From: JBCDBY01 sp039182715
GTDB lineage: Bacteria; Planctomycetota; PLA2
Reading direction: 5' to 3'
Assembly: GCA_039182715.1 (NCBI GenBank)
Contig: JBCDBY010000008.1
Span: forward strand, 1 to 31,859
Length of the DNA: 31,859 bases
The translations under genes were made by a program, and so were the position numbers. The notes below the pieces were generated by a model. The model did no database searches and was not told where the DNA came from. It was given only the letters and a program-made list of their open reading frames with translations. Positions 6,616-13,366 of the stretch are shown here, in pieces; the stretch's first letter is position 1, and each line of letters starts with the position of its first letter.

Positions 6616-7725
6616 ATGCCCCATCTCGGCTTTGCGATCTTCGTCTTCGTGGTGTTTTGCGTCCCCGACCTCATCTGGTGGCGCTGGGCCGACCGCCGCG
6701 TGCGCGACACCCGCTGGGCGCGCGTCGTGGTGGCGCTCTTCATCGTCACGATGATGTCGATGCCGCTCACGCTGGTCTTCTTCCGCTCCTTCGCGCTGCG
6801 CTCGCACGAGTTCTTCCCGATGGCCTACACGTCGGCGGCGATGAGCTGGCACTTCCTGCTGCTGCCCGCCACGCTGTTGATCATGCTGGCGAGCCGGGTG
6901 CGCCGCACCCCGACCGTCGAGTCCCGGCGCGGATTCCTGGTCGGCGCGGTCGCGCTCGGCCCGCCGATCGCCACCGGCATCACCGTCGCGACGACCATGC
7001 CGCTGCTGCGCAACCTGCGGCAGCGCGACATCGACGTACCGGTCCCGGGTCTGCCGCCCGCGCTCGACGGCATGACGATCGCGCACGTGAGCGATCTGCA
7101 CGTCGGCAAGTTCACGCGGGAGTCCTGCCTCGCCCGCGCCGTCGAGCTGACCAACGCGATCGAAGCCGATCTCGTGCTCGGCACGGGCGACCTCATCGAC
7201 CTGTCGTCGCGCGACGTGCCGCAGGCGATCGACTTCCTCGAGCGGCTCGATCCGCGATCGGGCCACTTCCTGTGCGAAGGCAACCACGACCTCATCGACA
7301 GCCCGCGCGCCTTCTACGAGCAGATGGAGAGGTGTGACGTGCCGGTCCTGCGCGGTCAGGAGCGCGTCGTCGAGGTTCGCGGCGAACCGGTGCAGCTCGT
7401 CGGCGCGCCGTGGATGGGGACGCCCCAGGATCGTCCCGTCGCGCGCGACGACGCCTTCCCGATCCTGCTCGCGCACCACCCGCACGACTTCGACGACGCC
7501 GACGGATTCAAGCTCGTCGTCGCCGGCCACACGCACGGCGGCCAGCTCATGCTCAACGAGCAGCTCGGCTTCGGCCCACTGCTCTACAAGTACTGGTCCG
7601 GTCTCTACACGAAGCCCGACCGCTCGCTGGTCGTGAGCAACGGCGTGGGGCACTGGTTCCCGGTCCGCACCGCGGCTCCCGCCGAGGTGTTGAAGCTGAC
7701 GCTTCGGCGCGCCGACTCGGCATAG
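6616..7725 (+). CDS. Membrane-anchored metallophosphoesterase (YkuE-like)
   Basis: A 369-residue protein. TM segments lie at about 4-22, 36-55 and 78-93, and a twin-arginine-like RRGFLVGAVAL precedes a fourth at about 104-126. The calcineurin-like catalytic domain follows, with all metal motifs: VSDLHVG (Asp160, His162), GTGDLID, GNHD, AHHPHD and GHTHGGQ. The family hydrolyses phosphomono- or diesters such as lipid-linked pyrophosphates at the membrane; the substrate here is unknown. Its last 57-75 codons are duplicated twice downstream (9029-9200 and 10944-11171). Its TAG stop forms the start of a TAGAAT hexamer before the next gene. Confidence 0.88.
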   Translation: MPHLGFAIFVFVVFCVPDLIWWRWADRRVRDTRWARVVVALFIVTMMSMPLTLVFFRSFALRSHEFFPMAYTSAAMSWHFLLLPATLLIMLASRVRRTPTVESRRGFLVGAVALGPPIATGITVATTMPLLRNLRQRDIDVPVPGLPPALDGMTIAHVSDLHVGKFTRESCLARAVELTNAIEADLVLGTGDLIDLSSRDVPQAIDFLERLDPRSGHFLCEGNHDLIDSPRAFYEQMERCDVPVLRGQERVVEVRGEPVQLVGAPWMGTPQDRPVARDDAFPILLAHHPHDFDDADGFKLVVAGHTHGGQLMLNEQLGFGPLLYKYWSGLYTKPDRSLVVSNGVGHWFPVRTAAPAEVLKLTLRRADSA

Positions 7726-7728
7726 AAT
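7723..7728 (+). promoter_or_regulatory. -10-like TAGAAT overlapping a stop codon
   Basis: The TAG stop of the metallophosphoesterase is the first half of TAGAAT. Seven nt later comes the GTG of the first array protein. The same layout recurs at 9198 and 11169. Confidence 0.5.
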
Positions 7729-7735
7729 CGGAGAC

Positions 7736-8623
7736 GTGGATGTCGTCACCGGTCGCGTCGTAGACGAGCAGGGAGCACCGATTCCCTACGCCCGGATCCT
7801 GATCGACCAATACGGCGAGGGTCCGATCGAGGTCCACGCGGACGATGTCGGGCAGTATCGGGTCCATGACCCCGAACGGGTCTGGATGATCCAAGGGCAT
7901 GGGCGCACGATGCACGCCGAGTGGGGCGATCGGTGCTCCCTGGCAGTGTGCCAAGTCGTGTCCCGGGTCGACCGAGGGGTCGTCATTCCGGATCTGGTGC
8001 TGCTGCCCGCTCGCTTCGGGGAAGTCCGAACGCGTTGGAAGGACGGCGCCCCCGCTGTAGGCGTCCACGTCTCATGGTTTCTGACGCAGCGTGGGCCGAA
8101 CCGAGATCGCGGGCCGAGCCGATCCATCGTCGGGCAAACCGGTGCGGACGGACGGTGTCGCTGGGGGCCCCTGCCTCGAACGGGCTACTCCGTGGTATTG
8201 CGCCTCTTCTCGCCGCATGCTGTGGCGTATCGGAGATTCATGGAGTGGGCCTCCGGGCCGCGCGACTTCGATGTCGAGCTTCAGCGCGCTCGCGTCGTGC
8301 GCGGATGTCTCGTCACGGCAGAAGGAGCGCCGGCGGCCGGACACCGCGTCACTATTCATGACGACAACTACGGCACGCCAGACCCGGACATGACGGCCAC
8401 CGTCGACACGAATGGAGAGTTCGAGATCGGCGGGATCCCGGAGTCCAGCGCGGTCTTGGCGATCTACGCGCCCCCTCCGCCGGCTCGATCCGACGATCTG
8501 GCCGCCGTGGTGCGGCAGTGGGCCGCGGCATTCGGTACTCCGACGCGCCCGATTTGTCACTGGCCTCTCCCGGACCAGACGGACGACGCGGGGACGTTCC
8601 GGGTATCCGGGACGAGCCGCTGA
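7736..8623 (+). CDS. Carboxypeptidase-regulatory-like array protein 1, truncated
   Basis: A 295-residue protein with repeated beta-sandwich units of the CarboxypepD_reg type. The first opens with TGRVVDEQGAPIPYARI and a later one with VRGCLVTAEGAPAAGH. There is no signal peptide or TM, so it is cytoplasmic or exported by an unseen route. It aligns along its length with the array protein at 11181 (HAEWGDRCSLAV versus HAELDDRCSLAV; DMTATVDTNGEFE versus DMTATVDGNGCFE). It stops after GTFR, where that paralogue continues for about 170 more codon positions, counting past its in-frame UGA. The DNA after the stop already resembles the sequence beyond the end of the third copy, so a deletion removed the 3' end. 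It converges on a small membrane protein gene 19 bp away. Confidence 0.7.
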   Translation: MDVVTGRVVDEQGAPIPYARILIDQYGEGPIEVHADDVGQYRVHDPERVWMIQGHGRTMHAEWGDRCSLAVCQVVSRVDRGVVIPDLVLLPARFGEVRTRWKDGAPAVGVHVSWFLTQRGPNRDRGPSRSIVGQTGADGRCRWGPLPRTGYSVVLRLFSPHAVAYRRFMEWASGPRDFDVELQRARVVRGCLVTAEGAPAAGHRVTIHDDNYGTPDPDMTATVDTNGEFEIGGIPESSAVLAIYAPPPPARSDDLAAVVRQWAAAFGTPTRPICHWPLPDQTDDAGTFRVSGTSR

Positions 8624-8642
8624 ACCGTCGACTCGGAGCGCG

Positions 8643-8999
8643 TCAGGGCACCAACAGCCAGGTGACGCCCAGGAAGATCGCGAGAGCGATACCGAGCGTC
8701 ACGCAGAAGATGAGGGTCGATCCGGGGTCGTGGTCCGGGTCGCGATTCTTCGGCTTCGCGAGGACGAGTCCTCGTTCGCGCGCCCAGGCGGTGGCAAGCG
8801 CGCCGAATAGCCAGCCCGCGGCGACACCCACAAAGCCACCGGCGAAGATGAGCGCCTGCAGACCGCTCCGGATCTGATCGTGCGAGAGTGCGCTCCACGC
8901 CCAGAGTCCGCATCCGACCGCGACGGCGCCTGCGATTCCGACGCAGAACAGCGCGAGGAGCCAACCGGCCGGGGTGAGGTCGCGGACATCGAAGGGCAT
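8643..8999 (-). CDS. Three-TM small membrane protein, array copy 1
   Basis: A 118-residue protein starting MPFDVRDLTPAGWLLAL. Hydrophobic segments lie at about 10-32, 47-68 and 96-117, separated by the basic loop WARERGLVLAKPKNRDP. The family is unknown to me. Paralogues lie at 10484-10852, 12595-12951 and, more distantly, 13012-13362. In three of the four cases it faces a carboxypeptidase-regulatory-like gene tail to tail. The ATG at 8999 is chosen by alignment with its paralogues. An AAGGAAGG site lies upstream, partly paired with the bases just before the ATG. Confidence 0.7.
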   Translation of the reverse strand: MPFDVRDLTPAGWLLALFCVGIAGAVAVGCGLWAWSALSHDQIRSGLQALIFAGGFVGVAAGWLFGALATAWARERGLVLAKPKNRDPDHDPGSTLIFCVTLGIALAIFLGVTWLLVP

Positions 9000-9028
9000 G
9001 GAACGACTACCTTCCTTGCATCGGAGGG

Positions 9029-9200
9029 AAACGAGCAGCTCGGCTTCGGACCGCTGCTGTACAAGTACTGGTCCGGTCTTTATACGAAGCCCGACCGCTC
9101 GCTCGTCGTGAGCAACGGCGTGGGGCACTCGTTCCCGGTGCGCACGGCGGCGCCGGCCGAGGTCTTGAAGCTGACGCTGCGCCGCGCAGATTCGGCGTAA
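9029..9200 (+). pseudogene. Duplicated 3' fragment of metallophosphoesterase
   Basis: Encodes a near copy of the last 57 residues of the protein at 6616-7725, beginning NEQLGFGPLLYKYWSG and ending LTLRRADSA, with at most one or two changes (for example Trp to Ser in GVGHSFP). It lacks the catalytic motifs and a start of its own. It sits in the gap between array copy 1 of the small membrane protein and the second array protein. Confidence 0.85.
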
Positions 9201-9203
9201 GAT
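9198..9203 (+). promoter_or_regulatory. -10-like TAAGAT overlapping a stop codon
   Basis: The TAA stop of the duplicated phosphoesterase fragment begins TAAGAT, which ends 7 nt before the GTG at 9211. This mirrors the layout at 7723. Confidence 0.5.
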
Positions 9204-9210
9204 CGCTCCC

Positions 9211-10500
9211 GTGCAGGAGCTGGTTCGGGGAAGGGTCGTCGATGCGGCGGGCGTGCCGGTGGAGGGCGCGCTCGTCGAATGGGCTGCGCGTTCTCCGATG
9301 TCGGCGCGCACCGACTCTCTCGGCCGGTACGTCTTCGCGACGAGCAGCCTCGGCTCGCCCGGAAGGTACAGCGAGGGGTATGTGAACATTTGCGCATCGG
9401 AGGGTGATCGGCAATCCATCCGGGCGATGATTCGCTCCGAGGGGTTTCCCGAGGAGCTCCCCGACCTCGTCCTGCATCGCACGGGGAAATTCGTCGTGAG
9501 GGTCCTCGACCCCGAAGGCAAACCCGTGCAGGGCGCGTCGGTGACGCTCAGCCTCTCGTCCGGTCTCGGTGCAGACTGCCAACGCGGTCAATCCGATGTG
9601 CGGGGCGAGTACGTCTACGGTCCCGTCGCGGACGTCCCGTACGACGTGTTCCTCGTGGTGAATTGGGAGGGGGCGGTCCCGTTCGAGACGTACGAACGGC
9701 ATCGCCCGCAGGAGCTCGCCTGTCGACTTTCAGCGCCACGAACCGTGCGCGGACGCCTGCTCGACCACCAGGGAATGCCTGCGGAGGGATTCGGTGTCGC
9801 TTTCTCTCTGCCGCCTTGGGGAACGGAACCAGTGGAGGCGTGGGTGGATGGCTGCGGCTGCTTCGAACTGGCGCGCGTGCCGATGCGCGACGCCACACTG
9901 GCGGTGCTCGCACCCGGATCGACGGACGTTGCGCACAGCGTAACGTTCTGGAAGGTGCCGGACGAGCAGTCGGAACTCGGCGACTACCGAATCGGGGAGC
10001 TGGGGACGCTGTCCCTTCGCGTCCGGACCGCAACCGGCGAGGCGTGGAGCGGGACGATCCGGTGGTTCGGGGAGTCCGGCGTCGGTGGCATATGCCCACT
10101 CGACCCACCCGGGGACTTGCGGCTCGACTTCGTCCCGCGTCATCAGAACCTCAGACTCTGGTTCGAGAAGGGCATACCGAGCAAGCGATACATCACGGAG
10201 CGACTCGAACTGCCGGCGCTCCCCGATGAGACCGTCGAGTGGACCATGACGGGTCGGGACACGATCATCCTCCGGCTCGTGCAGGACGGGGAGCGCATCC
10301 GCGTGCCGAGCGCCGAGGCTTACTGGGAGGGAGGCTCAGGCGGAACGTTGCCCGACGGCTCGACGGACGAGATCCGAGTGAGGCGTGACGGCGAGGGCGA
10401 CCTCTTCGTGAAGATCCCGGACCAGCGTCCGATCCGGGTGCCGGTTCCGAATCGAGCGGCCGAAGGCCCGACCTACATCGATGTCACCATCCCTGGCTGA
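9211..10500 (+). CDS. Carboxypeptidase-regulatory-like array protein 2
   Basis: A 429-residue protein and the only intact full-length member of the array. It begins at GTG with VRGRVVDAAGVPVEGALVEW and has several CarboxypepD_reg-like beta-sandwich units (further starts near FVVRVLDPEGKPVQGASV and VRGRLLDHQGMPAEGFGV). It ends in a segment with EGDLFVKIP and GPTYIDVTIPG. No signal peptide or TM is visible. These domains usually act as structural or carbohydrate/protein-binding modules; no enzyme motif is seen. Its last 17 bases overlap the convergent small membrane protein gene. It is more diverged in the N-terminal half from copies 1 and 3 than they are from each other. Confidence 0.75.
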   Translation: MQELVRGRVVDAAGVPVEGALVEWAARSPMSARTDSLGRYVFATSSLGSPGRYSEGYVNICASEGDRQSIRAMIRSEGFPEELPDLVLHRTGKFVVRVLDPEGKPVQGASVTLSLSSGLGADCQRGQSDVRGEYVYGPVADVPYDVFLVVNWEGAVPFETYERHRPQELACRLSAPRTVRGRLLDHQGMPAEGFGVAFSLPPWGTEPVEAWVDGCGCFELARVPMRDATLAVLAPGSTDVAHSVTFWKVPDEQSELGDYRIGELGTLSLRVRTATGEAWSGTIRWFGESGVGGICPLDPPGDLRLDFVPRHQNLRLWFEKGIPSKRYITERLELPALPDETVEWTMTGRDTIILRLVQDGERIRVPSAEAYWEGGSGGTLPDGSTDEIRVRRDGEGDLFVKIPDQRPIRVPVPNRAAEGPTYIDVTIPG

Positions 10501-10852
10501 CGGTGCAGATCCAGAAGCCGCCCCAGACGAGCACCAGCACGACGACCATCGTGCCGTGGGCGAGGATCGAGGAGCCGGGGTCGTGGTCCGGGTCGCGCTC
10601 CTTGGGGCGCGCGAGAATCCAACCCTGCGAGCGGGCGCATGCAGCGCCGAGCGCACCGACGACCCAGCCCGTCGCCACGCCGGCAAGACCGCCCGCGAGA
10701 ATGAGCACGTGGCGGCCGCTCTTGATCTGCGCGTGCGAAAGCGCGTCCCACGACCAGAGGCCGCATCCGACGGCCACCACGGTCGTCACCGACACGCAGA
10801 TCAGGGCAAGAAGCAAACCGACCGGGGTGAGATCGCGGACGTCGAAGGTCAT
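10484..10852 (-). CDS. Three-TM small membrane protein, array copy 2
   Basis: A 122-residue paralogue of the protein at 8643-8999, starting MTFDVRDLTPVGLLLAL, with three hydrophobic segments and the loop SQGWILARPKERDPDHDPGS. Its C terminus (GGFWICTVSQGW) differs from copies 1 and 3, probably because the end overlaps the neighbouring convergent gene by 17 bp. A GGGAGG site precedes the ATG by 10 nt. The upstream in-frame ATG at 10870 is less likely, because it would use the Shine-Dalgarno region as coding sequence. Confidence 0.7.
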   Translation of the reverse strand: MTFDVRDLTPVGLLLALICVSVTTVVAVGCGLWSWDALSHAQIKSGRHVLILAGGLAGVATGWVVGALGAACARSQGWILARPKERDPDHDPGSSILAHGTMVVVLVLVWGGFWICTVSQGW

Positions 10853-10943
10853 GGGGGCGTTCCCTCCCATGAATCGGCGCTGTTCGAGGATCTCGTAAGT
10901 GGGCGCGCCGTGCTCCGCGTCGTTCCGCTAGGAGACGCGCACG

Positions 10944-11171
10944 GCCGACGGATTCAAGCTCGTCGTCGCCGGCCACACGCACGGCGGCCAGCTCATGCTC
11001 AACGAGCAGCTCGGCTCCGGCCCGTTGCCGTTCAGCTACTGGTCCGGTCTCCACACGAAGCCCGACCGCTCGCCGGTCGTGAGCAACGGCGTGGGGCACT
11101 GGTTCCCGGAGCGCACGGCGGCGCCCGCCGAGGTGCTGAACCTGACACTTCGGCGCGCAGATTCGGCTTAG
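10944..11171 (+). pseudogene. Second duplicated 3' fragment of metallophosphoesterase
   Basis: Encodes a copy of the last 75 residues of the phosphoesterase, from ADGFKLVVAGHTHGGQ to LTLRRADSA. It is longer than the fragment at 9029 but carries more substitutions (FGPLLYKYW to SGPLPFSYW, SLVV to SPVV, FPVR to FPER). It keeps the GHTHGGQ motif but no other catalytic motif. The mix of a perfect left half and a drifting middle fits decay without selection on the protein. The remaining gap 10853-10943 holds the ribosome-binding hairpin of the minus-strand gene and nothing else I can see. Confidence 0.85.
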
Positions 11172-11174
11172 ACT
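11169..11174 (+). promoter_or_regulatory. -10-like TAGACT overlapping a stop codon
   Basis: The TAG stop of the second phosphoesterase fragment begins TAGACT, ending 6 nt before the GTG at 11181. This is the third occurrence of the same layout in the array. Confidence 0.5.
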
Positions 11175-11180
11175 CAGGGC

Positions 11181-12404
11181 GTGGATGTCGTCACGGGGTT
11201 GGTCTTCGACGAGCTGGGAGCGCCGGTCCCGCACGCGCGGATCCTCTTCGACCGGCACCAGGAGAGTCCTGTCGAACTGTCTGCGGACCACACCGGACGA
11301 TTTCGAATCTACGACCCGGAGCAGCTCCGTCAGATCCGGGGACCCGATCGCACGATTCATGCCGAGTTGGACGACCGGTGCTCGCTGGCGGTCCGTCGCA
11401 GCATCTACGAGGGGGGGGGCGAGATCGTCGTCCCCGACTTGGTGCTGCAGCCCGCTCGCTTTGCGGAAGTCCAGCTGCGTTGGACGGATGGTCTTCCCGC
11501 CGAGGGTGTTCCCGTGATGCTGTTTCTGACGCAGGACGAACCGAACGGAGAGGGCGGCCCTTCCCGGTCCTTGATTGCTGTGACCGACGCGGACGGGCGG
11601 TGCCGCTTGGGGCCCATGCCCCGCGCCCGGCTCGGTGGGATCCTGCACGTGTTCGCGCCCCATGCCGCGTCGCACCGGGAGTTCTTCCAGTGGCCCAACG
11701 GGCCACGCGACTTCGGTATCCAGCTGCGACGCGCGCGTGTCGTGCGCGGTTCCCTGGTGACGGCCGAGGGCGCGCCGGCGACCGGGCACCGCGTCGCCAT
11801 TCACGACGACTCGTATGGTTCGCCGGACGCGGACATGACGGCCACGGTCGACGGGAACGGTTGTTTCGAACTCGGTGACGTCCCGCAACGGAATGCGGTA
11901 CTGGGCATCTACGCCCCGCCTTCGTCGGCGAGGTCCGACGATCCGATCGAGCAGCTGCGGCAGTCGATAGCCGCGACCGGCTCACCGTGCGATCCGATCG
12001 ATAGCTGGTCGCTCCCCGATGAGGTGGAAGAGATCGGGACGTTCCAGGTCGAAAGAACGGGAACGCTGGTGATCCGGCTCCGCGACGCGTCGAGCGCGCT
12101 ACCGATCGACGGTTCGGTCATGTGGATGCGACAGGATCTGCAGGAGGCCTCGCGCGGTCACTTCGCCGACGAACGCGGCGAGGTGCGCATCGAGCACGTG
12201 CCGCGCGACGTGCCCCTTCGACTGGAGGCGAAGGTCAGAACCCTCAGCCATGGGGAACTGTTCGAAACGCGCGTACTCGCGGCGCTTCCCGACGAGCCCC
12301 TCGATTGGATCATTGGGGGTGAGGGCACGATCATCGTTCGGCTCTGGCAGAACGGCGAACGGGTGATGGTCTCGCACATCGAGGCCTCCTGGTCCGGCGG
12401 CTGA
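11181..12404 (+). CDS. Carboxypeptidase-regulatory-like array protein 3, in-frame UGA
   Basis: A 407-residue protein up to a TGA at 12402-12404. It is closely related to array protein 1 (opening VTGLVFDELGAPVPHARI; DRCSLAV; VRGSLVTAEGAPATGH) and resembles array protein 2 in its C-terminal part. After the TGA the same frame continues without indel for 54 codons to a second TGA at 12569, and those codons align with the end of array protein 2 (KRDCEGDLILRIP versus RRDGEGDLFVKIP). At the TGA position protein 2 has Ser encoded by TCA. A nonsense mutation, readthrough or recoding are all possible. No signal peptide or TM is seen. The UGA stop is 190 bp before the end of the convergent small membrane gene. 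Confidence 0.7.
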   Translation: MDVVTGLVFDELGAPVPHARILFDRHQESPVELSADHTGRFRIYDPEQLRQIRGPDRTIHAELDDRCSLAVRRSIYEGGGEIVVPDLVLQPARFAEVQLRWTDGLPAEGVPVMLFLTQDEPNGEGGPSRSLIAVTDADGRCRLGPMPRARLGGILHVFAPHAASHREFFQWPNGPRDFGIQLRRARVVRGSLVTAEGAPATGHRVAIHDDSYGSPDADMTATVDGNGCFELGDVPQRNAVLGIYAPPSSARSDDPIEQLRQSIAATGSPCDPIDSWSLPDEVEEIGTFQVERTGTLVIRLRDASSALPIDGSVMWMRQDLQEASRGHFADERGEVRIEHVPRDVPLRLEAKVRTLSHGELFETRVLAALPDEPLDWIIGGEGTIIVRLWQNGERVMVSHIEASWSGG

Positions 12405-12569
12405 GGAAGCAGGAGTTCGCCGGGTCCGGCGGATCAGATTTCCCTCAAGCGGGACTGCGAGGGCGACCTCATCCTCAGAATCCCGGGATTCCCAGAGATC
12501 TGGGTCCCGTTCCCCGGCCTCGCGGAGGGCGGCCCAACCTACATGGACGTTACGCTGCCCAACGCGTGA
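12405..12569 (+). other. In-frame remainder of array protein 3 after UGA
   Basis: Fifty-four codons and a TGA stop in the same frame as 11181-12404, with matching length and conserved residues to the C-terminal end of the protein at 9211-10500 (GPTYMDVTLPN versus GPTYIDVTIPG). The frame and GC-rich third positions are preserved, so either the stop is very recent or it is read through. Confidence 0.7.
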
Positions 12570-12594
12570 TTCCGCGAAGCGTCGATGCCGCGCG

Positions 12595-12951
12595 TCAGGG
12601 AACCAGCAGCCAGGTGACGCCCAGGAAGATCGCGAGGGCGAGCCCGAGCGTCACGCAGAAGATGAGCGTCGACCCGGGGTCGTCGTCTGGGTCGCGCTCC
12701 TTCGGCTCCGCGAGGACGAAGCCCCGCTCGCGCGCCCAGGCGGTCGCGAGCGTGCCGAACAGCCAGCCCGCGGCCAATCCCGCGAGGCCACCGGCATAGA
12801 TCAGTAACTGAAGACCGCCCCGGATCTCCTCGTGCGACAGCGCGCTCCAAGCCCAGAGGCCACAGGCCACCGCAACCCCGCCCGCGACCGCGACGCAGAC
12901 GAGGGCGAGCAGCCAGCCGGCCGGGGTGAGATCGCGGACGTCGAAGGTCAT
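12595..12951 (-). CDS. Three-TM small membrane protein, array copy 3
   Basis: A 118-residue protein, almost the same as copy 1 (MTFDVRDLTPAGWLLAL; WARERGFVLAEPKERDP; ending FLGVTWLLVP). Three hydrophobic segments lie at about 10-32, 47-68 and 96-117. It is convergent with array protein 3. The ATG at 12951 and the GGGAGG site 10 nt before it lie in a perfect 8-bp inverted repeat. Confidence 0.72.
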   Translation of the reverse strand: MTFDVRDLTPAGWLLALVCVAVAGGVAVACGLWAWSALSHEEIRGGLQLLIYAGGLAGLAAGWLFGTLATAWARERGFVLAEPKERDPDDDPGSTLIFCVTLGLALAIFLGVTWLLVP

Positions 12952-12970
12952 GGGAGAACTACCTCCCATG
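12949..12970 (-). promoter_or_regulatory. Hairpin pairing Shine-Dalgarno with start codon
   Basis: CATGGGAG-N6-CTCCCATG is a perfect inverted repeat. In the minus-strand mRNA the GGGAG of the ribosome-binding site pairs with the CUCCC directly before the AUG, and the AUG itself is in the stem. Weaker forms exist before copy 2 (10850-10871, GGG with CCC) and copy 1 (about 9000-9015, GGAA with UUCC). The pairing bases change together, so the structure may limit translation of all three genes. Confidence 0.5.
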
Positions 12971-13011
12971 GATCGGTGGGATTCGCGAGCGGCGTGAGGT
13001 GCCGGCTCGGG

Positions 13012-13362
13012 TCAGGAGAGCAGAGCCGCAATCCCGCAGGCGATGGCCAACAGTTGGTAGATGAGAGCAAGCCGCGACGGAGAGACCGGTGGTCTCGGAT
13101 TCGGATTCATGAGGACCCAACCCTTGCGACGTACCCAGCGGGCCCCCTTCTTGACGCCGGCATGGACCACGACCGCGATGGCCACGAAGCCGGCCAGAGT
13201 CAGAGCCCGGGAGTGCTGCCCGACGAACGTGTGGCGCGGGGCACCGGTCACGAAGAGCATCAGGGTGGTCGTCAGCAAAGCGATCGTTAGGAGGCAGACG
13301 ATCGCAAACAGCCAGCCGGCGCCGGTGACATCGCGAATGTCGGTGCTCTCGAAGGGGTTCAT
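13012..13362 (-). CDS. Three-TM small membrane protein, diverged copy 4
   Basis: A 116-residue protein, MNPFESTDIRDVTGAGWLFAIV..., sharing the DxRDxTxAGWL opening and a basic loop (RRKGWVLMNPNPRP) with the three array copies, but otherwise diverged. Hydrophobic segments lie at about 16-40, 52-68 and 98-115. It follows copy 3 on the same strand direction and has no convergent carboxypeptidase-regulatory-like partner; the next gene runs on the same strand and ends 4 bp upstream of its start. An AGAGGG sequence directly precedes the ATG. Function unknown. Confidence 0.65.
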   Translation of the reverse strand: MNPFESTDIRDVTGAGWLFAIVCLLTIALLTTTLMLFVTGAPRHTFVGQHSRALTLAGFVAIAVVVHAGVKKGARWVRRKGWVLMNPNPRPPVSPSRLALIYQLLAIACGIAALLS

Positions 13363-13366
13363 CCCT

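Noticed and set aside
10853..11180. The second phosphoesterase fragment as a functional short phosphatase
   Set aside because: It lacks the D-x-H, GD, GNHD and HH motifs, has no own start and carries several changes in conserved parts.
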